Below the pieces are notes generated by a model that saw only the letters and a list, made by a program, of their open reading frames with translations, did not search any database and was not told the DNA's origin. Positions 14,301 through 25,174 of a DNA stretch of 64,000 nt are shown here, one piece after another; the stretch's first letter is position 1; each line of letters opens with the position of its first letter. This DNA is from Beroe forskalii. Lineage: Eukaryota > Ctenophora > Nuda > Beroida > Beroidae. The stretch covers positions 62,001-126,000 of the forward strand of contig WFMF01000210.1 of assembly GCA_011033025.1 (NCBI GenBank). Direction: 5' to 3'. The position numbers were made by a program, and so were the translations under genes.

Positions 14301-14556
14301 AAGAAGCAAACTGTATGTATTCGGCTCAAGTTGAACAGACAGATAACTGCTTGAGCTGGGGCCATTGGGGTCTATTACCCAATTGGAGAATATAGATAAG
14401 CGAACAATACTCTGTATAGATATCTGTCCTCTACTATATAGATTATTAGTTATGCCAACATATTATCAGCCAAACCGCGACCGTTGCCTCTCAGACTATG
14501 AGGGGCCATGTCGTATGGCACAGCGCCTCCGCGGAAGCGCATTTTACCTACCTACC
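11348..14556. mobile_element. 3.2-kb insertion in satellite
   Basis: The satellite stops after tacctc (11342-11347) and resumes in phase with tacctc at 14557-14562, so the interval is an insertion with a possible 6-bp target duplication. The left end has two consecutive hairpins, gctagcat/atgctagc near 11418 and ccactactg/cagtagtgg near 11444. The right end has the near-palindrome gcgcctccgcggaagcgc about 20 bp before the junction. Between them lie a 27-bp minisatellite (11750-12925) and AT-rich single-copy DNA (12926-14500). No transposase or reverse transcriptase frame was seen, so the class is unknown. Confidence 0.5.
11750..12925. repeat. ~27-bp minisatellite
   Basis: More than 30 imperfect tandem units with the core aacaacccaatagctccag followed by a G run and agccc. 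The array is interrupted at 12378-12490 and again near 12830 by related single-copy segments containing gcaaatcaccatggtcatt, so the array has a higher-order duplication. The long minus-strand frames across it (repeated tryptophan, leucine and glycine) are translations of the repeat, not a protein. Confidence 0.9.
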
Positions 14557-15470
14557 TACCTCTCAAAACAGTGATCCAGGACGTTCTTCATTTCTGAGGC
14601 ACCCAAGATCCGAAATCGAAAAACTTTGGGTGATTGAGCTGAAAATTTACGCCATCCATGGACGACCTAAGAAAGACATACCATAGCAGAAAGTCCCGAA
14701 ATCAGCCATTTTCTGTCTGTTATGGGGGGTTAAAATCGCGTTTTTGGGCTTAAAACTGCCTTTTTCGCCATTTATTGGGCGTAGATGTCTCAAGGGTGGT
14801 CAAATAGAAGTGTATCTGGTCATAAATCATGTGCCTTAAACCATTGAACCAATGATATTCGCCAGTTTTCCTTTGTTTTCCTGTAAAATCCAAAAAACCC
14901 TATTTTTACCTCTCAAAACAGTGATCCAGGACGTTCTTCATTTCTGAGGCACCCAAGATCCGAAATCGAAAAACTTTGGGCGATTGAGCTGAAAATTTGC
15001 ACGCCATCCATGGACGACCTAAGAAAGACATACCATACTTCAGAATCCCGAAATCAGCCATTTTCTGTCTGTTATGGGGGGTTAAAATCACGTTTTTCGG
15101 CTTAAAACTGCCTTTTTTCGCCCCTTATTGGGCGTAGATGTCTCATGGGTGGTCAAATAGAAGTGTATCTGGTCATAAATTATGCGCCTGAAACCACTGA
15201 ACCAATGATATTCGTCAGTTTTCCTTTGTTTTCTCGTAAAATCCAAAAAACCCTATTTTTACCTCTCAAAACAGTGATCCAGGACGTTCTTCATTTCTGA
15301 GGCACCCAAGATCCGATATCGAAAAACTTTGGGCGATTGAGCTGAAAATTTGCACGCCATCCATGGACGACCTAAGAAAGACATACCATACTTCAGAATC
15401 CCGAAATCAGCCATTTTCTGTCTGTTATGGGGGGTTAAAATCGCGTTTTTGGGCTTAAAAACTGCCTTTT
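14557..15470. repeat. ~355-bp satellite, third block
   Basis: About 2.6 monomers, well preserved and in phase with the block that ends at 11347. They end within the actgcctttt landmark where the LTR-like insertion begins. Confidence 0.9.
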
Positions 15471-15793
15471 ATGGTATCCGAGCGGAGGCGAGTAAAAGAC
15501 CGTTTCACGAGAAACGTTTAATAGAATAACTGAGGAATGGGCGCAGTGCAGCCTTATAAAGGCTGTCCCGCAATAAAGGAAACTATATAATAACACGCTA
15601 TATAATAAACACTATATAAACTACTGTAATAGAAGAATCATCTGGCTAGTTGAGGGCATGGTCACACAATGCAGTTGCACACGAGTATTGAGGTGTGGCT
15701 ATACAAGGTACAATATAGGTGTCGTTCTAAGTCTAGAGGAGTGGAAGAGAATAGGAGATGAGGGAGGAACGTGGTAGACACGAGTCTACCACA
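15471..15793. mobile_element. Probable solo LTR
   Basis: A 323-bp block sits in the satellite between two copies of ctttt (15466-15470 and 15794-15798), a 5-bp target duplication. One base in, it begins TGGTATCC, and it ends TACCACA, matching the TG...CA termini of long terminal repeats. Inside are ttataaagg (TATA-like, ~15553) and caataaagg (a polyadenylation-like signal, ~15571). The last 25 bases contain a perfect 9-bp hairpin, gtggtagac/gtctaccac. No internal retrotransposon sequence remains, consistent with LTR-LTR recombination. A MITE is the alternative. Confidence 0.55.
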
Positions 15794-16435
15794 CTTTTTT
15801 CGCCATTTATTGGGCGTAGATGTCTCATGGGTGGTCAAATAGAAGTGTATCTGGTCATAAATCATGCACCTGAAACCACTGAACCAATGATATTCGCCAG
15901 TTTTCCTTTGTTTTCCTGTAAAATCCAAAAAACCCTATTTTTACCTCTCAAAACAGTGATCCAGGATGTTCTTCATCTCTGAAGCACCCAAGATCCGAAA
16001 TCGAAAAACGTTGGGCGATTGAGCTGAAAATTTGCACGCCATCCATGGACGACCTAAGAAAGACATACCATACTTCAGAATCCCGAAATCAGCCATTTTC
16101 TGTCTTTTTTTATATGGGGGGGTTAAAATCGCATTTTGGGCTTAAAACTGCCTTTTTCGCCATTTATTGGGCGTAGATGTCTCATGGGTGGTCAAATAGA
16201 AGTGTATCTGGTCATAAATCATGCACCTGAAACCACTGAACCAATGATATTCGCCAGTTTTCCTTTGTTTTCCTGTAAAATCCAAAAAAACCCTATTTTA
16301 CCTCTCATAACAGTGATCCAGGACGTTCTTCATTTCTGAGGCACCCAAGATCCGAAATCGAAAAGCTTTGGCCGATTGACTGATTGAGCTGAAAATTTGC
16401 ACGCCATCCATGGACGACCTAAGAAAGACATACCA
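15794..16435. repeat. ~355-bp satellite, last block
   Basis: About 1.8 monomers ending abruptly at agacatacca, where the sequence folds back on itself. This is the right-hand limit of the satellite in the window. One monomer has a small duplication, gattgactgattgagct, near 16376. Confidence 0.9.
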
Positions 16436-16479
16436 ATGGTATGTCTTTCTTAGGTCGTCCATGGATGGCGTGCAAATTT
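16393..16479. repeat. Perfect fold-back at satellite edge
   Basis: A 43-bp satellite segment (16393-16435) is followed, after one A, by its exact reverse complement (16437-16479). Beyond that the sequence is no longer satellite. It marks an inversion breakpoint or a template-switch artefact at the array edge. Confidence 0.95.
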
Positions 16480-17329
16480 GAGATGGGGCCGAGGGTTATA
16501 TCTTTATAAAATATAAAATGCATCGACACGATGACTAGCACTGTGTTTGAGAGGAAGTGCCTCACTGCATCAGCATGATTTCATGCTGATGCAGAGAGCA
16601 AACTTTTAATATCATTCATATTTTATTCATTTAATTCCAGACGCGGATTTAACATGAGTCAGTTTTATGTTAAATATTTATTTTTTGCAAGATGTTGTCT
16701 AGGGAAGCTGGATATCTGCCTATATCTTCACATTCTTTAAATTTCTTCGTTGAAGGGCATGTCTTTGGAGCGTACGCGATTAGCACTCATATTTATTCAG
16801 CATATCTCAGGTTTAGTCATTCCATGTTAATCGTTGCTTATTAAAACTGCAATGATCGGAATAATATAGTTGTCGGAAGAAATTCATTGTTTTCTTGAAA
16901 TTTACTGCGTCGTCCTCTGTGAAATAACTAATTGACCTAAATTGGTCATTCGTAGAATTACCGGCTGCGATTCACTTGGTCGCTACTCATCACAAGCTCT
17001 GGCCGACAATTTGAATAATGGAAGAGCGACTGTTCATATAGATTTCAGTAGCCAGCTGGAGCCATGCAGTCAGGTTACAGCCAGCAAACATTCTTAACTT
17101 CGGTCTAAGTTGGACTAACAGAAAGTCTGCACTGCTTTCAGGCTCAGCCTTATCAAAGTTTCAAATCGAGAGATCTCTCAATAAATCTTTTTGGCTCCTT
17201 CATTATCAAGAGTAAAACATCCTTGAAACTGCTATTAATAATATTATATTTTTCTTGTAGATAATTCATTAAAATCATATTCATGTAGGTAAAAGGTTGT
17301 ATATCACCTAGATGTTCTCGTTCTCGACC
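16480..17329. other. Intergenic, no gene seen
   Basis: AT-rich sequence. It includes a short inverted repeat, catcagcatgatttcatgctgatg near 16570 (shown split: catcagcatga/tcatgctgatg). There are no frames with domain character, no splice-consistent exons and no RNA gene I can recognise. Confidence 0.4.
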
Positions 17330-17437
17330 GTTATCGTTTATTTTGACCACCAATGGGGGTTGCAAAGGTCAATAAAAACTTTTAAAAGTTTGTATTAACC
17401 TTTGCAACCCCCATTGGTGGTCAAAATAAACGATAAC
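17330..17437. repeat. 108-bp near-perfect palindrome (fold-back MITE-like)
   Basis: Arms 17330-17369 and 17398-17437 are exact reverse complements (40 bp, from gttatcgtttattttgac inward). The central 28 bp continues the pairing with only two mismatches, so the whole 108 bp is a hairpin centred at 17383/17384. No clear target duplication was found. Confidence 0.9.
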
Positions 17438-17887
17438 TTGGCGTAGGTTTACCGAAAAATTTTCCACTACTTAACTTATCGAGTCATTTTTTAAATTTCA
17501 TCGAATTGCATTCCAGAAATTTTTAATTTATATTTTTTAAATTACATTTTTAATTTATATTGTACTATTCTCGTATTGTACACTAATAGCGCCCGGCCAG
17601 TGCCGCATTATTAAGATATTTATCAATATCTGTTTTCGACTGTCTCTATCTATCAACTTCTTTGTACATACACGTAATGAACGCGTTGCTGAAAAGTTAA
17701 ACAGTTATGTTGTTTTCAAGTTCAACGACAAAGTTGCTGGTAGTATTGTTAAATACATTACTTCTAACTTAACAAGTTTTCGTTTGCAGTTTCCAGTTAG
17801 AAATGTACTATGATACACTCGATCAAATGTGTAAATGTCGATGTGTGAGGCATTGTATAGGGGCAAAAGGCCGTACATACCTTATTG
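17438..17887. other. Intergenic, no gene seen
   Basis: AT-rich sequence with no frame, exon pair or RNA gene I can support. Confidence 0.35.
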
Positions 17888-18287
17888 GACATAATTATCA
17901 CGGAGTTAAAACTTCACGGACATTAATATTCACGCTTGATACTGCCACTTCAAATTTTCAACAAAAATTCGAAATTTTTTGCTTGATTCCTAATTTTTCC
18001 ACGATTTGATTATTTGAATTCATGATTTTTTGTTAATTTATGATTAATTTCCATATCGCAGTTACTAAACATGAACAAGAAGTATAATTTCCTGAAGAAT
18101 TTTATCATTTGTACATTTAAAGAGATGAAGTCAGAAAAATTGCGAGGAAAATTTCAGAGCAAATACTGGACATAATTTTTACGGACCTGAAAATCACGGA
18201 CATAAGTATCACGAGCATAATTTTCGCGGGCATTAATATTCACGCTGAGGTGCTTAGCGTGACTGTAATGTCCGTGATAATTATGTC
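17888..18287 (+). mobile_element. 400-bp MITE with gtccgtga subterminal repeats, copy 1
   Basis: Ends in a perfect 14-bp terminal inverted repeat, gacataattatcac (17888-17901) and its complement (18274-18287). Several cacggacat/atgtccgtg words, some diverged, lie near both ends, and the centre is AT-rich. The same element lies in opposite orientation at about 56975-57395, which shows it is a dispersed family. There is no coding capacity. The superfamily is undetermined. Confidence 0.75.
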
Positions 18288-19449
18288 TGACATATACCGA
18301 CCACCATGGCATTGTTGGGGCGTACTTGAGTAAATAATAAAACATAAGTGAGGCATCTAGTAAGTGAGGCATCTAGTAAATAGATAGTTATACAGTACGG
18401 TGCCCGCCACATATGATAATAAAAGAATAAACACTATTCAGTATACAGTAGTACAGTGTAAAGTATTCATATAAGTTAACTATAATATGTCAATAATAGT
18501 AGTTTAATATTATATTACTCTACGACATTGGTGTCTATAATACAAAGACACGTTTAAACTTATCGGTTCTGTAAGGCTTTATACTCTGAACGCCCTTCGG
18601 GCTGCGGGTCTTAACCGGATACATCGTATCATGAACCCGATGGGCGCGCGTCTAAAAAGCACTGTATTTGCAGTATTTCTTTATTAACTTATCAATCCAT
18701 GAGGCAAATACTCGCGACTTTCAGGGTGAAGCGTCAGTGCTTCAATCCACTCAATACTTAGGAATAGTGAATGCTTTAGTAAATAGTAAAAAGTACAAAC
18801 CGTGGTATTAGAAAATATGAGTGCCGAAGGCCTGATTGCGGTTTATCACATAATTTAGACCGACGCCAAGGGCCGAGGTTTTAATTAGCAAAGTATTTAA
18901 CAACTTTATGTGCCTTCCAAGTAGAATTGTCATTGATTGTGAGCAGTTAAAGAATGCCGAGAGGGTTTCAAAAACACTGCCTAGAAATAGCAATGGGTGC
19001 ATTATACTGACTTACAAAAATGCTTGTTATTTTGATAGCACGCCAATGACTTGTGAAACAAATAGTTCTAGGTCTTATACTAGAGTATTAGCTTACTCGG
19101 GCTCCCATTTTGCTGATATATGATTGTGATCTATAGTGATCTGGTGTCACTCATCACAATCACATATACCCGATTTTAGGAACTGTTTCAGATTGCAGCA
19201 CCTGCCCACTCCAGTCACATGATGAAAATTGACGACATGTATTCCAAAATCCATACACAAGTTGTAGAATTTTTACAAGTTACGGAATTTTTGTCGAGAT
19301 ATTGAATGCTCAATAAGTGCGACATACCTACTTTCGAATAATCCGATCAAAAATATGCGTTCAAAGTTTATTAAGTTACGTCCTGCATTTCACACATCAT
19401 TTCAACGTAAAAAGTTAACACAATTATGTTAACTTCTTTACGTTTTTTA
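18288..19449. other. Intergenic, short repeats only
   Basis: AT-rich. It includes aagtgaggcatctagta repeated twice near 18348, a cgcccttcgggct hairpin near 18590 of the kind seen in the 42654-43350 element, and the palindrome gttaacacaattatgttaac at about 19414. No supported gene. Confidence 0.4.
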
Positions 19450-19518
19450 CGCTAAAAGTGCAGAAGATCAACAGTTACTCTATATAGGGTAACTGTTGAT
19501 CTTCTGCACTTTTTAGCG
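19450..19518. repeat. Palindrome, ~29-bp arms
   Basis: cgctaaaagtgcagaagatc and the following bases (19450-19478) are answered by their reverse complement (19489-19518), with one extra T and a 10-bp loop containing tatata. It is a self-contained hairpin, probably a decayed fold-back element. Confidence 0.9.
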
Positions 19519-21379
19519 CTATCTATATAAACTTTCTATCTGGAAAACTTTATTCTGTATTTATCTGCGAGATTTGCGACAATTCCGTGATGATTAAAAA
19601 AAATTCGACGCCTCACCTTTTCCTTTTACAAAGATTCTAGCACTTATGACCATACAACAGCTGAGTTTCTTACAGTTTTTAACACCGACTTCCAGAAAAC
19701 TTCAAGATAAGTCGGGTACGGTTTCGCTCAGATATTTGTAGCTACACGAGAAGACGGCCCCCTGCGTTAATTCACTAATTACTAAACCCTACGTTAAGCT
19801 CCCGGAGGCTCCAGGTAAACAATAGGCGTTCCCGATTGCCATGTTTATCAAGGGTTTAAGTGGCCATTTGGTGGCGAATATCCACCTAATGCCATCATGT
19901 CTCCTTCCAAAAACACTGAATCCTTAGGAGTGCAGTAAACTGAAACATTATATTTATAAGGTTCTTACATAATTTCAACCCTTAATTATTTATCATTTAC
20001 TGTTTTATATCGTATATTAATCATTCAGTTATCTATGATCATTGTTTTAACCTGGTATATGATTGATTATTTTCGCAGTTGTTTAGGTATATCTTTGTAT
20101 TATCTTTGTATTTTGATTCATTTCGTTGTTATTTATCTTTGTATTATCTTTTTATTGAGAGTTTTCCTTCATCGCTCGCTTGGTTACCTATTTTCATGGA
20201 GCCAACAAATTTTAAACATTTTATTCTTAAGATCTAAGCAAGATTTCAAAGTCATGGAAGATCCATTCAATACTTCAACTTCAGTGTTTTAAACTTTACA
20301 ACAATACTTGATACAATAAAATTTGAGGTACTGATGATGTCAGTTATTCGAAAGTACTCCACCTCACAATGAAGATTAAACTTGTTGACCTTTCAGTCCC
20401 CGGCTAAATATTTCACAATTGTTGACCTTTCAATTTATTGCTCGTCTGATTTCTGGGAACAATTAACTCAATACCTCAAGAATAGTTCGCAGGGACGCTG
20501 ATAGAGTATACCTCAGAAACCTCACTTCCTCACAGAAAGTGGATAGAAAATGACCTTCTATTGCAGTGTGTATCTATCAGCCTGATAGCGTGTATTCTTT
20601 AAGCTTTTAAGTGCATGATCAATTCTACCACACACCGCCTCAGAATATTCTCCATCATCTTAAGAAAATTACCTATTATAGCACAGTTTATGTTCTCCAG
20701 AAGCGAAGTTTTCATGTATAAATATCAAATAATATGTGATAAATGGCTTGAAGCGAAAGTTATTAGGATTTTAGGGAATGTATAAACTTTTCATCCCTGC
20801 GAAGGTGCAACCTACACATTTTCCTTTCTGGCACTCACCTTTATGGTGCCAATTCTCATGGGGTTCATGCCATCTGAAAGAGGAGTGTGTTTGATGTTCT
20901 TTCAGTGTTCATTACTCGTATCGAAATTATATCGCATTGGATGATTCTATGTGGTAAAGTTTTATGTTTCTTCTGCACGTTTCTTGTTGTTGTTTTGACG
21001 TGCGCCCTACTACGTCTTATTACTCGGATTTGAAGTTTTGAAATTAGACCACAAACTATAACAGGGAGCAACCATCGTACATTCAAATTCATCTCAAATC
21101 GAGGAATAATAGATGTTAATTAGTGTCCCGTTGTGAATTTTCGATCATTCAATTTCAATATCAGAATTTAGAATTTCAAACTTCCCTGCTGAAACAAACA
21201 TCACTGGTTCTGCATAGACTTTATTGCTTTTGCTAAAACTGGCTGATGCATATAAACACCGAAACTTCATAACATCACAGGAAATCTAGTATACATTGTG
21301 CCCGCTAATTATTATATTTGACTATTGAATTGATTAAAAATCTCACTATCCTGAATCTCATGAGGCCAAGTTAAATAAT
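19519..21379. other. Intergenic, no supported gene
   Basis: Frames of up to 85 codons occur (20035-20292 plus, 20865-21092 minus), but they look like chance frames in AT-rich DNA. A minus-strand segment around 20840-20875 has a plausible acceptor (ctctttcag) and donor (gtgagt) about 35 bp apart. This could be a micro-exon of an unseen minus-strand gene, but it is unsupported. Confidence 0.3.
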
Positions 21380-21765
21380 TAATCAATGTTTGACTTAACT
21401 CAATGTTTCATTCAATGTTCATATTTAATTCATATTTAATTTAACAATGTTTGATTTAATTCAATTTTCATATCATGTTTGATTGGACTCAATGTTCATG
21501 TTTGATTGGACTCAATGTTCATGTTTGTTTGACTCAATGTTCATGTTTGATTGAACTCTCAACTCAACGTTCATGTTTGATTGAACACAATGTTTATGTT
21601 TGATTGAACTCAATGTTCATGTTTGATTGACCTCAATGTTCATGATTGATTGAACTTTCAACTCAATGTTCATGTTTGATTGAAACCCTATGTTTGATCT
21701 AACTCAACTTCTGATTAAAATCAATGTTTGATTAAACTCAATTTTTAACGGCGTATTTGTGGCGC
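21380..21765. repeat. ~22-bp minisatellite upstream of the receptor duplicate
   Basis: About 15 imperfect units of caatgttcatgtttgattga with ctcaa variants. Copies at both ends are degraded. It lies about 150 bp before the receptor duplication unit begins. Confidence 0.85.
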
Positions 21766-21918
21766 CTAGCCATCAAGTTTCCTGGTGTCAGTGTATGTAC
21801 TAAAGTAATTATTTGATTTAACTATTTAAATCTGAATGTAACGCTAAGAAAATTAAGCGGAACTACGTCAGCCTCATCGAACACACTGCTTCATGATTTA
21901 TAATACTGTTAATTTATC

Positions 21919-24846
21919 ATTTATGTTAATTCTTTCACTGTTACTATGTCATTGCTGACCAGCAGCCTTTGCCTTCGAATACAGTTTCTTTATATTAATT
22001 CTATACATTTACGCTAAAAACTATAGATTGATTTAGTGCAATTGCGGAAATTGTATTTGTTATTGAATTTGTGAAATCTGAAACTTCATTAGTTCATTGA
22101 GTGTAGTATTTGTGTGGTTCTTTTAAGTTGCCCCATTTCCAACAAAATACCTTGATATCTTTCACCCTTAGCTCAGTGGGGATAGCAGGGAATCGAACCC
22201 GGGAACTTTTGATCACGATTCAGAATTGATACCATTACCATTTCCACCAATTGCTGACCACCTATTCCCAGCAGAACATGGCCGTTCCAACAGTACTTGT
22301 CTCCAGACTATCCCTCCTCATGGTGCTGATTCACTTCAATGTGGCTGTCCTGAACGAGACGAACCTGTTCGTGAAAGAAGGTACATATGTTCTTTTAACT
22401 TGGTAATACCTTCTCACTTTTAACTTGGTAATGCCTCCTCACTTTAAGAGCCGTGTACGTAAATCTCGAACAGTGCGAGGGCGTTAGATGTCTCTCAAAG
22501 TGATCTACGAAGTTTTTTGTTATAACTTATGACGCCTTCCTTCTAATTTCTTATTCTCCACGCTAACCAATTCTCTGCACAAATGTTCTCACTGCTTCTG
22601 GCAGTTAGGTACTATCGGTAATTTTGCTGAGTATCTTTGTGTCTTATTTTCATTCCAAGGTTAAAGGTTTTTGGGTTCATAATCAAATGCCAGATTAAAA
22701 TTTTGGCATAGATTGAAATATTTTCTCTTTCAGGAAAGTACATGTTTGCATTCGTTGATCGTGATTCCGCATCGCATGCCCATGTATTACAAAACATGAT
22801 GACTTTCCAGTTCACTGTCAAGACTTACGGGAATCTGGCAAGTAAGGGTAAGTTTCTAACTTCTTTAAAGGAATATTTCAAAGGAATATTTCCAGTTGTT
22901 AAGGAAGACAGAAAATTTGGAAGATGTTCTTTACGTCAATTCATTCCATATCCAGTAAATGCCGTCTAAAATATGATCCGTCTTAATGACTCAGGGTGTT
23001 TTTTAAATTCATTGAAGTCCCGGAAGTCACTATCAAATTCCGGTAACTTGACACTTTCCGAGACCAGGCCCTTTTTTGACCTCAGAATAAAGGAATTTTT
23101 GATGGAAATCACTGAAGAGTGATTAAATGGCAATAAGGCATGATTTTCCCAATCCTTATTAATCTCCAGGAGCTGTCAATGTTGGGGATGTCGGATACGT
23201 TATCTACATCCCAGAGGACTTCACGCTAGTTTCTGATACCCTCACTGTTCTCGACAAGTACCCGAACATCATAGCCTTCTTCGGACCCAGATCCTCGTTC
23301 ATGGCTCTAAGCATCGCTTCTCTCCTCTCTAACTTACGGTTTGCACTCAGTACAGAGTATGGAGGTGGCGTGTTTATTTCATTCATTTTTGATCGCGATG
23401 TATTGTCAATTTATGTTATCTGCAAAACTTTCATTCTAACCCATATAATATGTGTACATGCATCGATCGCTGAATGGATTGATTCAGCGCATTTTCAGTG
23501 CACGCATTACACTTTTCATACTTTCATGGAATTTTTTATCTAAATTACAGATTTTTTACGTGTTTTATCGATCGATCCATGGGCACACATAATTTGGGTA
23601 ACTACTTAACTAGGGCCAAAATCTTGTGACAGGATTCCCACATTCGTGTATGGATCTTCAGTACTGGTGGACTACACCCTCGAATTGTTTGAGTGGCGGT
23701 ACGTGTTGCCCATGACTGCAACAGCAACTAAACAAGTCGAAACAGTCATTCCCATGTGAGTTGGAGTGTTGGACATGATCTCATCGGAGCTCATGAGATT
23801 ACACTCCGAAAATTCGTATGATTAGTTTTAAAATCCCTTATTGGCCTTTCTTTAGCCGGCCTTTTTTTAACCGGCCCTTCGGACAAAAATCTCAAAGTCG
23901 TTTTCGTCCTTAACTAGGTCCGGTTACAGAAAGGCCTATAAGGCATTCGAATGATTGACTCATTCCATCAATATTAAAAGAAGACTTCATTAGGCTTCAT
24001 TATCAAAAATTATCAGGATTAGATATAACTATCGAAAACTAAATATTTATAGTCTACTTCAATTTATGATGAAGTGTATGGCTTTGATATAAATATAGAT
24101 GACGAATGAGACGCTACCTAATTACTCACATGAACACTTGACAGTTTTTGCTAACATGTGTGCTGAATGGTGGCCAACCCTTCGATTTCCAGATCGTACG
24201 GGTAAATATGGCATGCTCATTTCCTAATTCAGGTTTTATTAACTATGACAACCCTGCAGGTTAGTTACAGACACCAGAGCTAACGCTGTTGTGGTGATAG
24301 CAGACGATACAGACTACGCTCAGACCCAACTTCCAATTCTCATCAGATCTCTGAAATCCTCCCACATCACCACCCTTTTACAACTAAACATTCCCGAAGA
24401 CATTGCAGCGGATGAGGAATTCATGCCAGATCTATTAGGAGAGCTGGACGAAGCAACAAAACAAAACAGAACCTTCACCATAGTATTTCTAGCGTTATCT
24501 CGTTCAATACCAAAGGTAAGTTTCCAATTCAAATGACTGGCAAGAATGAGATTATGCCGAAATGCCTGATTAAATATCTTCATAATTTGAGGCAGAAATC
24601 TGAGGCAGAAATTATCAGTGCCCATAGTGAAATGAAAGAAAAGTTACAAAAACAGTACTATTGGCAGGTACTATCAGCAATTGAAGAGCAAGCTAAACAC
24701 TTGGAACCTTACACCATCCTGGCCCTGACCAGTACCCAAGGATGCATAGCGGAGTATGATGGCAGCAGCAACGCAGATATTAACATGATTAAGATGTGTC
24801 AGACCTACCATTCCATCGCGGAGCTGGAGAACTACTTCCAGAACAT
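21919..24846 (+). repeat. 2.9-kb tandem duplication unit, upstream copy
   Basis: From ttatgttaattctttcactg (about 21919) to the middle of receptor exon 6 (24846), this matches 24847 to about 27740 nearly base for base, introns included. The spacing between aligned points is about 2899 bp. At the junction, exon 6 (cttccagaacatt...) fuses to the unit start (...catttatgttaattc), sharing catt, a 4-bp microhomology. The high similarity of introns indicates a recent event. Confidence 0.9.
22278..24846 (+). pseudogene. Partial upstream copy of class C GPCR (exons 1-6)
   Basis: Six exons matching the first six of the downstream receptor: 22278-22380 (signal peptide, MAVPTVLVSRLSLLMVLIHF), 22734-22847, 23170-23371, 23633-23755, 24260-24515 and 24668-24846. 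Splice sites and phases match the intact copy. All six exons are open and encode about 300 residues of the extracellular Venus-flytrap (ANF-receptor-type) domain. Exon 6 is cut by the duplication junction. Reading through adds a short unrelated tail ending at a stop near 24916. Differences from the other copy are few (for example IPED versus ISDN, and FLALSR versus FLAKSR). It may be a dead fragment, a secreted truncated domain, or an alternative 5' cassette, because exon 5 ends in phase 0 and could splice to the intact exon 6 at 27560. Confidence 0.75.
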
Positions 24847-25174
24847 TTATGTTAATTCTTTCACTGTTACTATGTCATTGCTGTTTCTTCATTTTGATTC
24901 TATACATTTACGCTAAAAACTATAGATTGATTTAGTGCAATTGCGGAAATTGTATTTCTTATTGAATTTGTGAAATCTGAAACTTCATTAGTTTATTGAG
25001 TGTAGTACCTATTTGTGTTGTTCTTTTGAGATGCCCATTTCCAACACAATACCTTGGTATTTTTCACCCTTAGCCCAGTGGGGATAGCAGGGAATCGAAA
25101 CCGGGATCTTTTGAGTTTTGATCACGATTCAGAATTGATACCACCAATTACTGACCACCTATTTCCAGCAGAAC
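24847..25174. repeat. Start of the downstream duplication unit
   Basis: The second copy of the 2.9-kb unit begins here with ttatgttaattctttcactg and serves as 5' flank of the intact receptor. It lacks about 25 bp present in the upstream copy after cattgctg. The start codon environment (cagaacATGgcc) is identical in both copies. Confidence 0.8.

Noticed and set aside
22165-22215. tRNA-like words (ttagctcagtgg, gggaatcgaacccgg)
   Set aside because: The A-box-like word reads on the plus strand and the B-box-like word on the minus strand, so no single tRNA or SINE promoter is formed. It is also repeated as part of the 2.9-kb duplication.
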